The notes beneath the pieces were generated by a model. It made no database searches and had not been told where the DNA came from. It saw nothing but the letters and a program-made list of their open reading frames with translations. A program made the position numbers and the translations under genes. DNA of 53,974 bases from UBA1794 sp964439955. Lineage in GTDB: Bacteria; Bacteroidota; Bacteroidia; Bacteroidales; Bacteroidaceae. How positions within the stretch are numbered: position 1 is the first letter of the stretch; each line of letters opens with the position of its first letter. The stretch spans positions 1-53,974 of the forward strand of contig CAYTPX010000012.1 in the NCBI GenBank assembly GCA_964439955.1, in the 5' to 3' direction. Positions 32,327 to 40,872 of this stretch are shown piece by piece.

Positions 32327-34177
32327 ATGTGCGGAATAGTAGGATATATTGGGAAGCGGAATGCTTACCCTATTCTGATAAAGGGGCTTAGGCGATTGGA
32401 GTACAGGGGGTACGACAGCGCCGGATGCGCCTTGATAAACGAGGAAGGCATGCTCAGCGTGTACAAGACCAAGGGCAAGGTGAGCGACTTGGAGGCTTTT
32501 TGCTCCGACAAGGATTGCTCCGGGCACATAGGGATAGCCCATACGCGCTGGGCGACGCATGGGGAACCCTCGAGCATCAATGCCCATCCCCATTATTCCT
32601 CTTCGCATAAACTGGCGCTCATACACAACGGGATTATCGAAAACTACGCCGACCTCCGGAAAAAGCTGGAACGAAAGGGCTATAAGTTCCAGAGCGATAC
32701 CGATACCGAGGTGCTGGTCCAGCTGATTGAGTATGTCCGTCTTTCCCATAAAACCGCCCTTCCTTTGCTAAGTGCCGTCCAGTTGGCTTTGCGCCAGGTA
32801 GTCGGCGCTTATGCTATTGCCGTGTTGGACAAGGACAACCCGGACGAAATCGTGGCGGCACGCAAGAGCAGCCCGCTGGTGGTGGGCATCGGCGAGGGAG
32901 AATTCTTCCTGGGTTCGGACGCTTCCCCCATCGTCGAATATACGGACAGGGTGGTCTTCCTGAAGGACGGGGAAATCGCCTTGCTCCGGCTGGACAGGGA
33001 ACTGAAGGTCGTCAATCTGGGCAATGTGGAAGTCACCCCTGAGGTTTGCACCTTGGACATGGAGCTGGGCGACTTGGAAAAGGGGAACTTCCCCCATTTC
33101 ATGCTGAAGGAAATATACGAGCAACCGGCCTGTTTGCGCGCATGCATGGCCGGTCGCCTGAGCGTGGACCGCAAAAGCATCAAGCTTTCGGCAATCATCG
33201 ACCACAAAGACCGCTTGCTGCACGCGCGGCGCTTCATCATTGTGGCATGCGGCACTTCGTGGCATGCGGCGCAGATAGGGAAGCACCTGATAGAAAGCTT
33301 CTGCCGTATCGCGGTCGAAGTGGAGTATGCCTCGGAATTCCGCTACTCCGATCCGGTCATAACGAAGGATGACGTGATGATTGCCATCTCCCAAAGCGGC
33401 GAGACGGCCGACACTCTGGCCGCCGTCGAGCTGGGGCGGAAGAAGGGGGCGTTTATCTACGGGATTTGCAACGTGGTGAGTTCGTCCATCGCGCGCGCCA
33501 CCCATACGGGAAGTTATATCCACGTGGGGGCGGAAATCGGCGTGGCCAGTACGAAAGCCTTCACCGGCCAAGTCACGGTTTTGGCCATGCTCGCGTTGGC
33601 ATTGGCCCATGAAAAAGGGACAATCTCGCAGGGCGACTACGAGAAGTATTGTATGGAACTGAGCCGGATACCTTCTAAGATAGAAAAGGCCTTGGCGCTG
33701 GACGGGCAGATCGGCTCGCTGGCCCGCATCTTCACCTACGCCCGCAACTTTATCTACTTGGGCCGCGGCTACAATTTCCCGGTCGCCTTGGAAGGTGCGC
33801 TGAAGCTAAAGGAAATAAGCTACATCCATGCGGAAGGCTACCCTGCCGCGGAGATGAAACACGGCCCCATCGCCTTGATAGACTCGGAGATGCCGGTGGT
33901 CGTAATTGCTACGAAGAACGAATTATATGAAAAGGTATTGAGCAATATCCAAGAGGTAAAGGCGCGCGGCGGGCGGATTATCGCTTTGGTCACGGAAGGC
34001 GACACGGAAATCTCCCATATCGTGGACTACAGTATCCCGCTGCCGGAAACCATCGAGTGCTTTACCCCGCTGGTTGTCTCAGTGCCTTTGCAGTTGTTGG
34101 CCTATCACATCGCGATATGCAAGGGCAAGGACGTTGACCAGCCCCGCAACTTGGCGAAATCGGTTACGGTGGAATGA
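32327..34177 (+). CDS. glmS: Glutamine--fructose-6-phosphate aminotransferase (isomerizing)
   Basis: A 616-residue enzyme making glucosamine-6-phosphate from fructose-6-phosphate and glutamine, the entry to peptidoglycan and lipid A amino sugars. Cys2 of MCGIVGYIG is the N-terminal glutaminase nucleophile. RRLEYRGYDSAG, HTRWATHG and HNGIIENY are glutaminase landmarks. Two SIS domains follow (ACGTSWHAAQIGKHL, SQSGETADT) and the protein ends DQPRNLAKSVTVE, the conserved tail that shapes the active site. It starts a run of glutamine-nitrogen enzymes with the purF-like gene and carAB. Confidence 0.97.
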   Translation: MCGIVGYIGKRNAYPILIKGLRRLEYRGYDSAGCALINEEGMLSVYKTKGKVSDLEAFCSDKDCSGHIGIAHTRWATHGEPSSINAHPHYSSSHKLALIHNGIIENYADLRKKLERKGYKFQSDTDTEVLVQLIEYVRLSHKTALPLLSAVQLALRQVVGAYAIAVLDKDNPDEIVAARKSSPLVVGIGEGEFFLGSDASPIVEYTDRVVFLKDGEIALLRLDRELKVVNLGNVEVTPEVCTLDMELGDLEKGNFPHFMLKEIYEQPACLRACMAGRLSVDRKSIKLSAIIDHKDRLLHARRFIIVACGTSWHAAQIGKHLIESFCRIAVEVEYASEFRYSDPVITKDDVMIAISQSGETADTLAAVELGRKKGAFIYGICNVVSSSIARATHTGSYIHVGAEIGVASTKAFTGQVTVLAMLALALAHEKGTISQGDYEKYCMELSRIPSKIEKALALDGQIGSLARIFTYARNFIYLGRGYNFPVALEGALKLKEISYIHAEGYPAAEMKHGPIALIDSEMPVVVIATKNELYEKVLSNIQEVKARGGRIIALVTEGDTEISHIVDYSIPLPETIECFTPLVVSVPLQLLAYHIAICKGKDVDQPRNLAKSVTVE

Positions 34178-34235
34178 ACCCGGCTGTCCCTATGGTACAG
34201 GCTCAAAGGACGAACGGAAAACGAATTTAGGATAT

Positions 34236-36119
34236 ATGGAATCGCTGAAACACGAATGCGGAATTGCTTTGATACGGTTGCTGAAACCATTGGAATATTA
34301 TGAGCAAAAATACGGGACGTGGATGTATGGGTTGAATAAGCTCTACCTCTTGATGGAGAAACAGCATAACCGCGGGCAGGAGGGCGCAGGGCTGGCTTGC
34401 GTGAAGATGGAAGCAAATCCCGGTGAAGAGTACATGTTTCGCGAGCGGGCATTAGGCTCTAGTGCCATAACGGAGATATTCGGAAACGTACAAAAGCACT
34501 TTTGTGACCTTTCTCCGGAGCAGCTCCATGATGTGGAACATGCTAAGCGTTACCTGCCTTTTGCGGGCGAAGTCTATATGGGCCACCTGCGCTATTCCAC
34601 CACGGGCAAGAGCGGGGTGCAATATGTCCATCCCTTTTTGCGCCGCAACAACTGGCGGGCGAAGAACCTTGCCCTGTGTGGGAATTTCAATATGACGAAC
34701 GTCGATGAGATTTTTGCGCAGATCACCGCTACGGGACAGCACCCGCGCCGCTATGCCGACACCTACATTATGCTGGAACAGGTAGGGCACCGTTTGGACC
34801 GTGAGGTGGAACGCCTTTTCGTCCAAGCGCGGGAAAAGGGCTACAAGGGCATGGCAATTACGAATTTCATAGAAGACAATGTGGATATTTCCAATGTCCT
34901 GAAGACTTCTTCGAAGGGCTGGGACGGGGGCTATGTCATCTGCGGGCTGACGGGCAGTGCGGAGTGTTTCGCTTTCCGCGATCCGTGGGGCATCCGTCCG
35001 GCTTTCCTCTATCATGACGAGGAGGTCTTGGTGGTCGCGTCGGAGCGTCCGGTTATCCAGACAACCTTTGCCGTTTCGGCGGAAAAGGTGGAAGAGTTGG
35101 AACCCGGGCAAGCCGTCATCGTGAACAAGGCGGGCAAGGTGCGTTTGAGCCGCATCCTTCCGGCCAAGGAAAAGAAAGCCTGTTCATTCGAACGCATTTA
35201 CTTTTCGCGGGGGAGCGACAAAGATATTTACAAAGAGCGGAAGGCTTTGGGCCGCCAACTGGTGGAACCCATCCTGAAGGCCATAGGCGGCGATTTGGAC
35301 AATACGGTGTTCTCTTTTATCCCGAATACGGCAGAGGTGGCTTACTACGGCATGTTGGATGGGTTTGAGGACTATTTGAACAATAAAAAGCTGGAGGCTA
35401 TCGAGCAGCTCGGGGGGAATCCTTCGCATGACGAGCTGCGCAAGATTCTTTCGCGTCGTGTCCGTTACGAGAAAGTGGCCATCAAAGACATAAAGTTGCG
35501 CACGTTCATCACCGAAGGCAATACGCGCAACGATTTGGCCGCGCACGTCTACGACGTGACCTACGGGAGTATCCGGGCAGGGGTGGACAACTTGGTGGTA
35601 ATCGACGATAGTATCGTGCGGGGGACTACTTTGCGCCAAAGCATCATCAAGATATTGAGCCGTTTGGAGCCTAAGAAAATTGTCATCGTAAGCTCTTCGC
35701 CCCAAATCCGCTATGCCGATTATTACGGCATCGACATGGCGCGCATGAGCGAGTTCATCGCTTTCAAGGCAGCCATCGAGCTGCTGAAGGAGCGTGACAT
35801 GAAGAACGTGATCGAGAGGGTGTACACCAAGTCGAAAGCGCAGCAAGACCTCCCGAAGGAACAGATTGTGAACTACGTGAAAGAGATATACCATCCTTTT
35901 ACCGACGAGGAGATTTCTTCCAAGATGGCGGAGTTGCTCACCCCCCCGGACACCAAGGCGAAGGTGGAAATCGTGTTCCAAACCTTGGAAGGCTTGCACA
36001 AGGCTTGCCCCAACCACCGGGGCGACTGGTATTTCAGCGGCGACTACCCCACGCCGGGCGGCATGAAGAAGGTGAACCAAGCGTTCATCGACTACATCGA
36101 GGAGCTTTATCAGTTCTGA
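34236..36119 (+). CDS. Long amidophosphoribosyltransferase-like protein (PurF family)
   Basis: A 627-residue member of the PurF family. Cys8 in HECGIAL is placed to become the N-terminal glutaminase nucleophile after removal of a short propeptide. EKQHNRGQEGAGLA and TGKSGVQYVHPFL continue that domain. The phosphoribosyltransferase motif is VVIDDSIVRGTT. It is about 130-150 residues longer than ordinary PurF (about 470-500), with an inserted segment (YEEYLNNKKLEAIEQLGGN-like, near residue 375-395) and a C-terminal extension of about 100 residues (AKVEIVFQTLEGLHKACPN). Such long forms are common in Bacteroidales. Whether it makes phosphoribosylamine or a related amine is not proven. It lies between glmS and carA. 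Confidence 0.88.
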   Translation: MESLKHECGIALIRLLKPLEYYEQKYGTWMYGLNKLYLLMEKQHNRGQEGAGLACVKMEANPGEEYMFRERALGSSAITEIFGNVQKHFCDLSPEQLHDVEHAKRYLPFAGEVYMGHLRYSTTGKSGVQYVHPFLRRNNWRAKNLALCGNFNMTNVDEIFAQITATGQHPRRYADTYIMLEQVGHRLDREVERLFVQAREKGYKGMAITNFIEDNVDISNVLKTSSKGWDGGYVICGLTGSAECFAFRDPWGIRPAFLYHDEEVLVVASERPVIQTTFAVSAEKVEELEPGQAVIVNKAGKVRLSRILPAKEKKACSFERIYFSRGSDKDIYKERKALGRQLVEPILKAIGGDLDNTVFSFIPNTAEVAYYGMLDGFEDYLNNKKLEAIEQLGGNPSHDELRKILSRRVRYEKVAIKDIKLRTFITEGNTRNDLAAHVYDVTYGSIRAGVDNLVVIDDSIVRGTTLRQSIIKILSRLEPKKIVIVSSSPQIRYADYYGIDMARMSEFIAFKAAIELLKERDMKNVIERVYTKSKAQQDLPKEQIVNYVKEIYHPFTDEEISSKMAELLTPPDTKAKVEIVFQTLEGLHKACPNHRGDWYFSGDYPTPGGMKKVNQAFIDYIEELYQF

Positions 36120-36137
36120 ACCCTTGCCACTTCCGAC

Positions 36138-36165
36138 CAAAAGTGCCGCCGCCAATCCGGGAAAA
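36138..36165 (+). repeat. Partial copy of the intergenic repeat
   Basis: AAAAGTGCCGCC at 36139-36150 follows the purF-like stop; the second half of the unit is degenerate. Confidence 0.35.
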
Positions 36166-36235
36166 CGCTGCACCGGGGAAGGAAAAGAGCGATAAGTTTT
36201 TGTATAGATAACCACACGATAACGAAATAAGTCTA

Positions 36236-37312
36236 ATGCAACAAGAGAAGAGTGTTACCCTGATCCTGGACGATGGAAGCCGTTTCCAGGGAAAGTCCTT
36301 TGGGTATGACAAGGCCGTGGCAGGCGAAGTCGTATTTAATACAGCCATGATGGGCTATCCGGAAAGCCTGACCGACCCCTCGTATGAAGGGCAGATAATG
36401 GTTTTGACCTATCCGTTGGTCGGGAACTACGGGGTTCCTTCGCGGGAGCAGGCATCCAACGGGCTTTCGCGCTTTATGGAGAGCGACCGGATTCACCCGG
36501 AAGCCATCGTGGTAAGCGACTATTCGTATGAGTATAGCCATTGGAACGCCCGGAACAGCCTGGCCGAATGGTTGGTTGAAGAGAAAGTGGCGGGAGTGAC
36601 CGGCATCGATACGCGCGCCTTGACCAAGCTGTTGCGGGAAAAGGGCTCGATGAAAGGGAAAATCATACCGGAAGGCGGGGAAGACATCCCCTTCTACGAC
36701 CCGAACCTGGAGAACTTGGTCGAAAAAGTGAGCTGCAAGGAGGTCATTACCTACGGGGAGGGACGGAAGAAACGGGTAGTTCTTATCGATTGCGGAGTGA
36801 AGGATAACATCATCCGCTGTCTGCTGAATCGTGGGGTGACCGTGGTCCGCGTGCCTTGGGACTACGACTTCACGCGGATGGACTACGACGGTTTGTTCAT
36901 CTCCAACGGCCCGGGCGACCCGAACATGTGCGAAACCACCATCTCGCATATCCGCGAGTCCTTGGGAGGGACAAGGCCCATCTGCGGCATCTGCATGGGC
37001 AACCAGCTTTTGGCCAAGGCCGGGGGGGCAAAGATTTTCAAGTTGAAGTACGGGCACCGCAGCCACAACCAGCCCGTGCGGCAGGTCGGCACGAACCGTT
37101 GCTTCATTACGAGCCAGAACCACGGGTTTGCGGTGGACAACAGCACGCTGGGCGCTGATTGGGAACCGCTCTTCATCAACATGAACGACGGGACGAACGA
37201 GGGGATACGCCATCGGAACAAACCTTTCTTCTCGGCCCAGTTCCATCCGGAGGCATGCAGCGGTCCTGTGGATACGGAGTTCTTGTTTGACGAGTTCGTC
37301 AAGTTGCTTTGA
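36236..37312 (+). CDS. carA: Carbamoyl-phosphate synthase small (glutaminase) subunit
   Basis: A 358-residue class I glutamine amidotransferase that feeds ammonia to CarB. The N-terminal CPSase domain shows GEVVFNTAMMGYPESLTDPSY. The glutaminase domain has Cys253 in GICMGNQ, and the His-Glu pair in FHPEA. The G-H-Q of many relatives is G-N-Q here, an accepted variant. It is about 20 residues shorter than E. coli CarA. carB follows 42 bp later, so the two subunits are co-expressed for pyrimidine and arginine synthesis. Confidence 0.97.
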   Translation: MQQEKSVTLILDDGSRFQGKSFGYDKAVAGEVVFNTAMMGYPESLTDPSYEGQIMVLTYPLVGNYGVPSREQASNGLSRFMESDRIHPEAIVVSDYSYEYSHWNARNSLAEWLVEEKVAGVTGIDTRALTKLLREKGSMKGKIIPEGGEDIPFYDPNLENLVEKVSCKEVITYGEGRKKRVVLIDCGVKDNIIRCLLNRGVTVVRVPWDYDFTRMDYDGLFISNGPGDPNMCETTISHIRESLGGTRPICGICMGNQLLAKAGGAKIFKLKYGHRSHNQPVRQVGTNRCFITSQNHGFAVDNSTLGADWEPLFINMNDGTNEGIRHRNKPFFSAQFHPEACSGPVDTEFLFDEFVKLL

Positions 37313-37354
37313 TTCGCTATATACAGTTCAGCAAAAAATAGGAAAGATTCAGAT

Positions 37355-40300
37355 ATGAAAGAAGATATAAAGAAAGCCCTCATCTTAGGTTCCGGGGCGT
37401 TGAAGATAGGCGAAGCCGGAGAGTTCGACTATTCCGGCTCCCAAGCCTTGAAGGCCCTCAGGGAAGAAGGCATAGAGACGATATTGATAAATCCCAATAT
37501 TGCCACCGTCCAGACTTCGGAGGGTGTGGCCGACCGCATCTATTTCCTGCCCGTGACCCCGTTCTTTGTGGAAAAAGTCATCGAGAAAGAACGTCCGGAG
37601 GGTATCCTCTTGGCTTTTGGCGGGCAGACGGCTTTGAACTGCGGCGTGGCCTTGTATAAGGAGGGCATCCTCGAGAAGTACGGGGTGAAGGTCTTGGGTA
37701 CCCCGGTACAGGCCATTATTGATACGGAAGACCGGGAGAACTTTGTGAAGAAGTTGGATGAAATCGACGTGAAGACCATCAAAAGCGAGGCCGTGGAGAC
37801 GATAGCCGATGCAAAGCGTGCCGCGGCCGGGCTGGGTTATCCCGTCATCATCCGTGCGGCCTATGCCTTGGGTGGCCTTGGCTCGGGTTTCTGTGACAAC
37901 GAGGAGGAACTGACCCGGTTGGCCGAAAAGGCTTTCTCTTTCTCGCCCCAGGTCTTGGTGGAGAAAAGCCTGAAGGGATGGAAGGAAATAGAATATGAAG
38001 TGGTGCGTGACTCTTACGATAACTGCATCACGGTCTGCAATATGGAAAATTTCGACCCGCTCGGTATCCATACCGGCGAGAGCATCGTGATAGCTCCTTC
38101 GCAGACTCTGACCAATAGCGAATACCATAAGTTGCGTGCCCTTTCCATCAAGATAATCCGCCACATAGGGATTGTGGGCGAGTGCAACGTGCAATACGCC
38201 TTTGACCCCCAGAGCGAAGACTACCGGGTGATAGAGGTCAATGCCCGGTTGAGCCGCTCTTCTGCCTTGGCATCCAAGGCTACGGGCTATCCGCTTGCCT
38301 TTGTGGCAGCAAAGTTAGGCTTGGGGTATGGGCTCTTTGAGCTGAAAAACTCTGTGACGAAGACGACAAGTGCGTTTTTCGAGCCTGCATTGGACTATGT
38401 GGTCTGCAAAATCCCCCGTTGGGACTTGGGCAAATTCCGCGGGGTTGACCGCGAATTGGGCTCCAGCATGAAGTCTGTGGGAGAAGTCATGGCTATCGGG
38501 CGCACCTTCGAGGAGGTCATCCAGAAAGGCTTGCGCATGATTGGGCAAGGGATGCACGGCTTCGTGGAAAACAAGGAACTCAATATCCAAGACGAAGACA
38601 TAGACACGGCCTTGAAAGCGCCTACGGATAAACGTATTTTCGTAATCGCAAAGGCGCTGAACAAAGGTTATTCCATAGACCGGATACATGAGTTGACCAA
38701 GATAGACAAGTGGTTTTTGCAGAAACTGATGAACATCTGCTCTACTTCCCGCGAGTTGGAAAAATGTTCCTGCTTGGAAACCATGCCGCCGGCCTTGTTG
38801 CGTAAGGCCAAGGTACAGGGCTTTTCCGATTTTCAGGTGGCGCGCGCCATTTGGCATGACGACACGGAGCATATCGAGCAGAATATCTTGAAGGTGCGCG
38901 ACTGGCGTAAAACGCTCGGGATTGTGCCGGTTGTGAAGCAAATAGACACGCTTGCTGCCGAATATCCCGCCCAAACAAACTATTTGTACCTGACGTATGG
39001 CGGAATCACCAACGATGTCCATTATTTGGGCGACCACCGTTCCATAGTCGTGTTGGGGTCGGGCGCATATCGCATAGGCAGTTCGGTAGAATTCGACTGG
39101 TGCGGCGTGCAAGCGTTGAACACCATCCGCAAAGAAGGCTGGCGCAGCGTGATGATTAACTATAATCCGGAAACGGTTTCCACGGATTATGACATGTGCG
39201 ACCGTCTGTATTTTGACGAATTGACTTTCGAGCGTGTCATGGACATCCTCGACTTGGAAAATCCGCACGGAGTGATTCTCTCCACGGGCGGGCAGATCCC
39301 GAACAATCTGGCTATGCGTTTGGACGAACAGAACGTGCACATTCTGGGAACTTCGGCAAAGAGCATCGACAATGCGGAAGACCGCGAGAAATTTTCTGCC
39401 ATGCTCGACCGTATCAAGGTCGACCAACCGCGCTGGCGGGAGCTTACCAATATGGAAGACATCAATGAGTTTATCTCCGAAGTGGGCTTCCCCGTATTGG
39501 TCCGTCCTTCGTATGTGCTTTCCGGTGCGGCAATGAACGTCTGCTCCAACGAGGACGAATTGGAACGCTTCCTGCAGTTGGCGGCCAATGTGTCGAAGAA
39601 GCACCCCGTGGTGGTGAGCCAATTCATCGAGCATGCCAAGGAAGTTGAGATGGATGCCGTAGCCAAAGATGGCGAAATCATAGCTTACGCAATCAGTGAG
39701 CATATCGAGTTTGCCGGAGTTCACTCGGGCGATGCTACGATACAGTTCCCGCCGCAGAAACTTTATGTCGAGACTGTGCGCCGCATCAAGCGCATCAGCC
39801 GCGAGATAGCGCGTGAGCTTAAGATTTCCGGCCCATTTAATATTCAGTATCTGGCTCGTGAGAATGACATAAAAGTAATTGAGTGCAATCTCCGTGCTTC
39901 GCGCAGTTTTCCATTCGTGAGCAAGGTGCTGAAGATAAATCTCATAGAGTTGGCAACGAAAATCATGTTGGGACTTCCGGTAAGCCGCCCCGAAAAGAGC
40001 CTTTTTGACTTGGATTACGTCGGGATCAAGGCTTCCCAGTTCTCATTCAACCGCCTGCAGAAGGCCGATCCGGTGCTGGGAGTAGACATGTCTTCTACGG
40101 GCGAGGTCGGTTGCATCGACTCCGATACGTCCAGCGCAATACTCAAAGCCATGCTCTCAGTAGGCCTTAATATCCCGAAGAAGAACATTCTTCTTTCGAC
40201 CGGGTCCACGAAGCAGAAGGCCGACATGCTGTCCGCAGCCAAGCTCCTGGCAGATCACGGATATACCTTGTATGCTACCGGCGGGACCTATAAGAACTTG

Positions 40301-40579
40301 CAGGAAAACGGCATCCCCTGTCAATTGGTTTACTGGCCTAGTGAGGAAAAGAAGCCCCAGGCGCTCGACATGCTCCATGCGCATGAAATCGACATGGTCG
40401 TCAATATTCCGAAAAATCTGACGGTGGGCGAACTGAGCAACGGCTACAAAATACGTCGCGCCGCTATCGACCTGAACATCCCGTTGCTTACGAACTCCCG
40501 TTTGGCCAGCGCATTCATCAAGGCATTCTGCACGATCGACATCAACCAGTTGCCCATCAAATGCTGGGAAGAGTATTAA
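37355..40579 (+). CDS. carB: Carbamoyl-phosphate synthase large subunit
   Basis: A 1074-residue protein, the full length of the family, with two homologous ATP-grasp halves. The first synthetase half begins IGEAGEFDYSGSQALKALREEG and contains GGQTALN and EVNARLSRSSALASKATGYP. The second begins IGSSVEFDWCGVQAL and contains ECNLRASRSFPFVSK. The C-terminal MGS-like allosteric domain (about 935-1074) has LYATGGTYK. It joins bicarbonate, ammonia and two ATP to carbamoyl phosphate. No pyrR-type or arginine regulatory site is evident upstream. Confidence 0.98.
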   Translation: MKEDIKKALILGSGALKIGEAGEFDYSGSQALKALREEGIETILINPNIATVQTSEGVADRIYFLPVTPFFVEKVIEKERPEGILLAFGGQTALNCGVALYKEGILEKYGVKVLGTPVQAIIDTEDRENFVKKLDEIDVKTIKSEAVETIADAKRAAAGLGYPVIIRAAYALGGLGSGFCDNEEELTRLAEKAFSFSPQVLVEKSLKGWKEIEYEVVRDSYDNCITVCNMENFDPLGIHTGESIVIAPSQTLTNSEYHKLRALSIKIIRHIGIVGECNVQYAFDPQSEDYRVIEVNARLSRSSALASKATGYPLAFVAAKLGLGYGLFELKNSVTKTTSAFFEPALDYVVCKIPRWDLGKFRGVDRELGSSMKSVGEVMAIGRTFEEVIQKGLRMIGQGMHGFVENKELNIQDEDIDTALKAPTDKRIFVIAKALNKGYSIDRIHELTKIDKWFLQKLMNICSTSRELEKCSCLETMPPALLRKAKVQGFSDFQVARAIWHDDTEHIEQNILKVRDWRKTLGIVPVVKQIDTLAAEYPAQTNYLYLTYGGITNDVHYLGDHRSIVVLGSGAYRIGSSVEFDWCGVQALNTIRKEGWRSVMINYNPETVSTDYDMCDRLYFDELTFERVMDILDLENPHGVILSTGGQIPNNLAMRLDEQNVHILGTSAKSIDNAEDREKFSAMLDRIKVDQPRWRELTNMEDINEFISEVGFPVLVRPSYVLSGAAMNVCSNEDELERFLQLAANVSKKHPVVVSQFIEHAKEVEMDAVAKDGEIIAYAISEHIEFAGVHSGDATIQFPPQKLYVETVRRIKRISREIARELKISGPFNIQYLARENDIKVIECNLRASRSFPFVSKVLKINLIELATKIMLGLPVSRPEKSLFDLDYVGIKASQFSFNRLQKADPVLGVDMSSTGEVGCIDSDTSSAILKAMLSVGLNIPKKNILLSTGSTKQKADMLSAAKLLADHGYTLYATGGTYKNLQENGIPCQLVYWPSEEKKPQALDMLHAHEIDMVVNIPKNLTVGELSNGYKIRRAAIDLNIPLLTNSRLASAFIKAFCTIDINQLPIKCWEEY

Positions 40580-40680
40580 GTCGTTTTTCCGTGTAGTGTC
40601 CCGTATGGGAAATGGCTTGTGCTTAGTGCGCCTGCTCCGGCGGAGGTCGGCGGAATTGCGACGGTAGCCGATAAATAGTG

Positions 40681-40732
40681 GGAGGCATGGATTGTTTATA
40701 TGTAAGTTATTTATGCCTCTCCTTTTTTATTT
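40681..40732 (+). terminator. Probable terminator after carB
   Basis: GGAGGCAT (40681-40688) pairs with ATGCCTC (40713-40719) around a 24-nt AT-rich loop and is followed by TCCTTTTTTATTT. The long loop makes it less certain than the other terminators. Confidence 0.6.
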
Positions 40733-40749
40733 GCGGCGGTTGGCTTGCC

Positions 40750-40800
40750 GCTTTTTGAAAAAAGTGCAGGTAGATTTTGCCGGAAGCGTTTCCGCTTTCC
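40750..40800 (+). repeat. Copy of the intergenic repeat
   Basis: GCTTTTTGAAAAAAGTGCAGG (short pieces at 40750-40770) followed by TTTTGCCGGAAGCG and CCGCTTTCC. It contains AAAAGTGC at 40760-40767. Confidence 0.4.
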
Positions 40801-40872
40801 CCCGTTTCCCCGAAGGGTTTTGGGAGAGTGGCGAAGCGGGGCTGATGGAAATTAACAGTAGAATAGATAGAA

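Noticed and set aside
38315..39724. A 469-codon minus-strand frame opposite carB
   Set aside because: Shadow of carB; its composition is that of reverse-complemented conserved codons.
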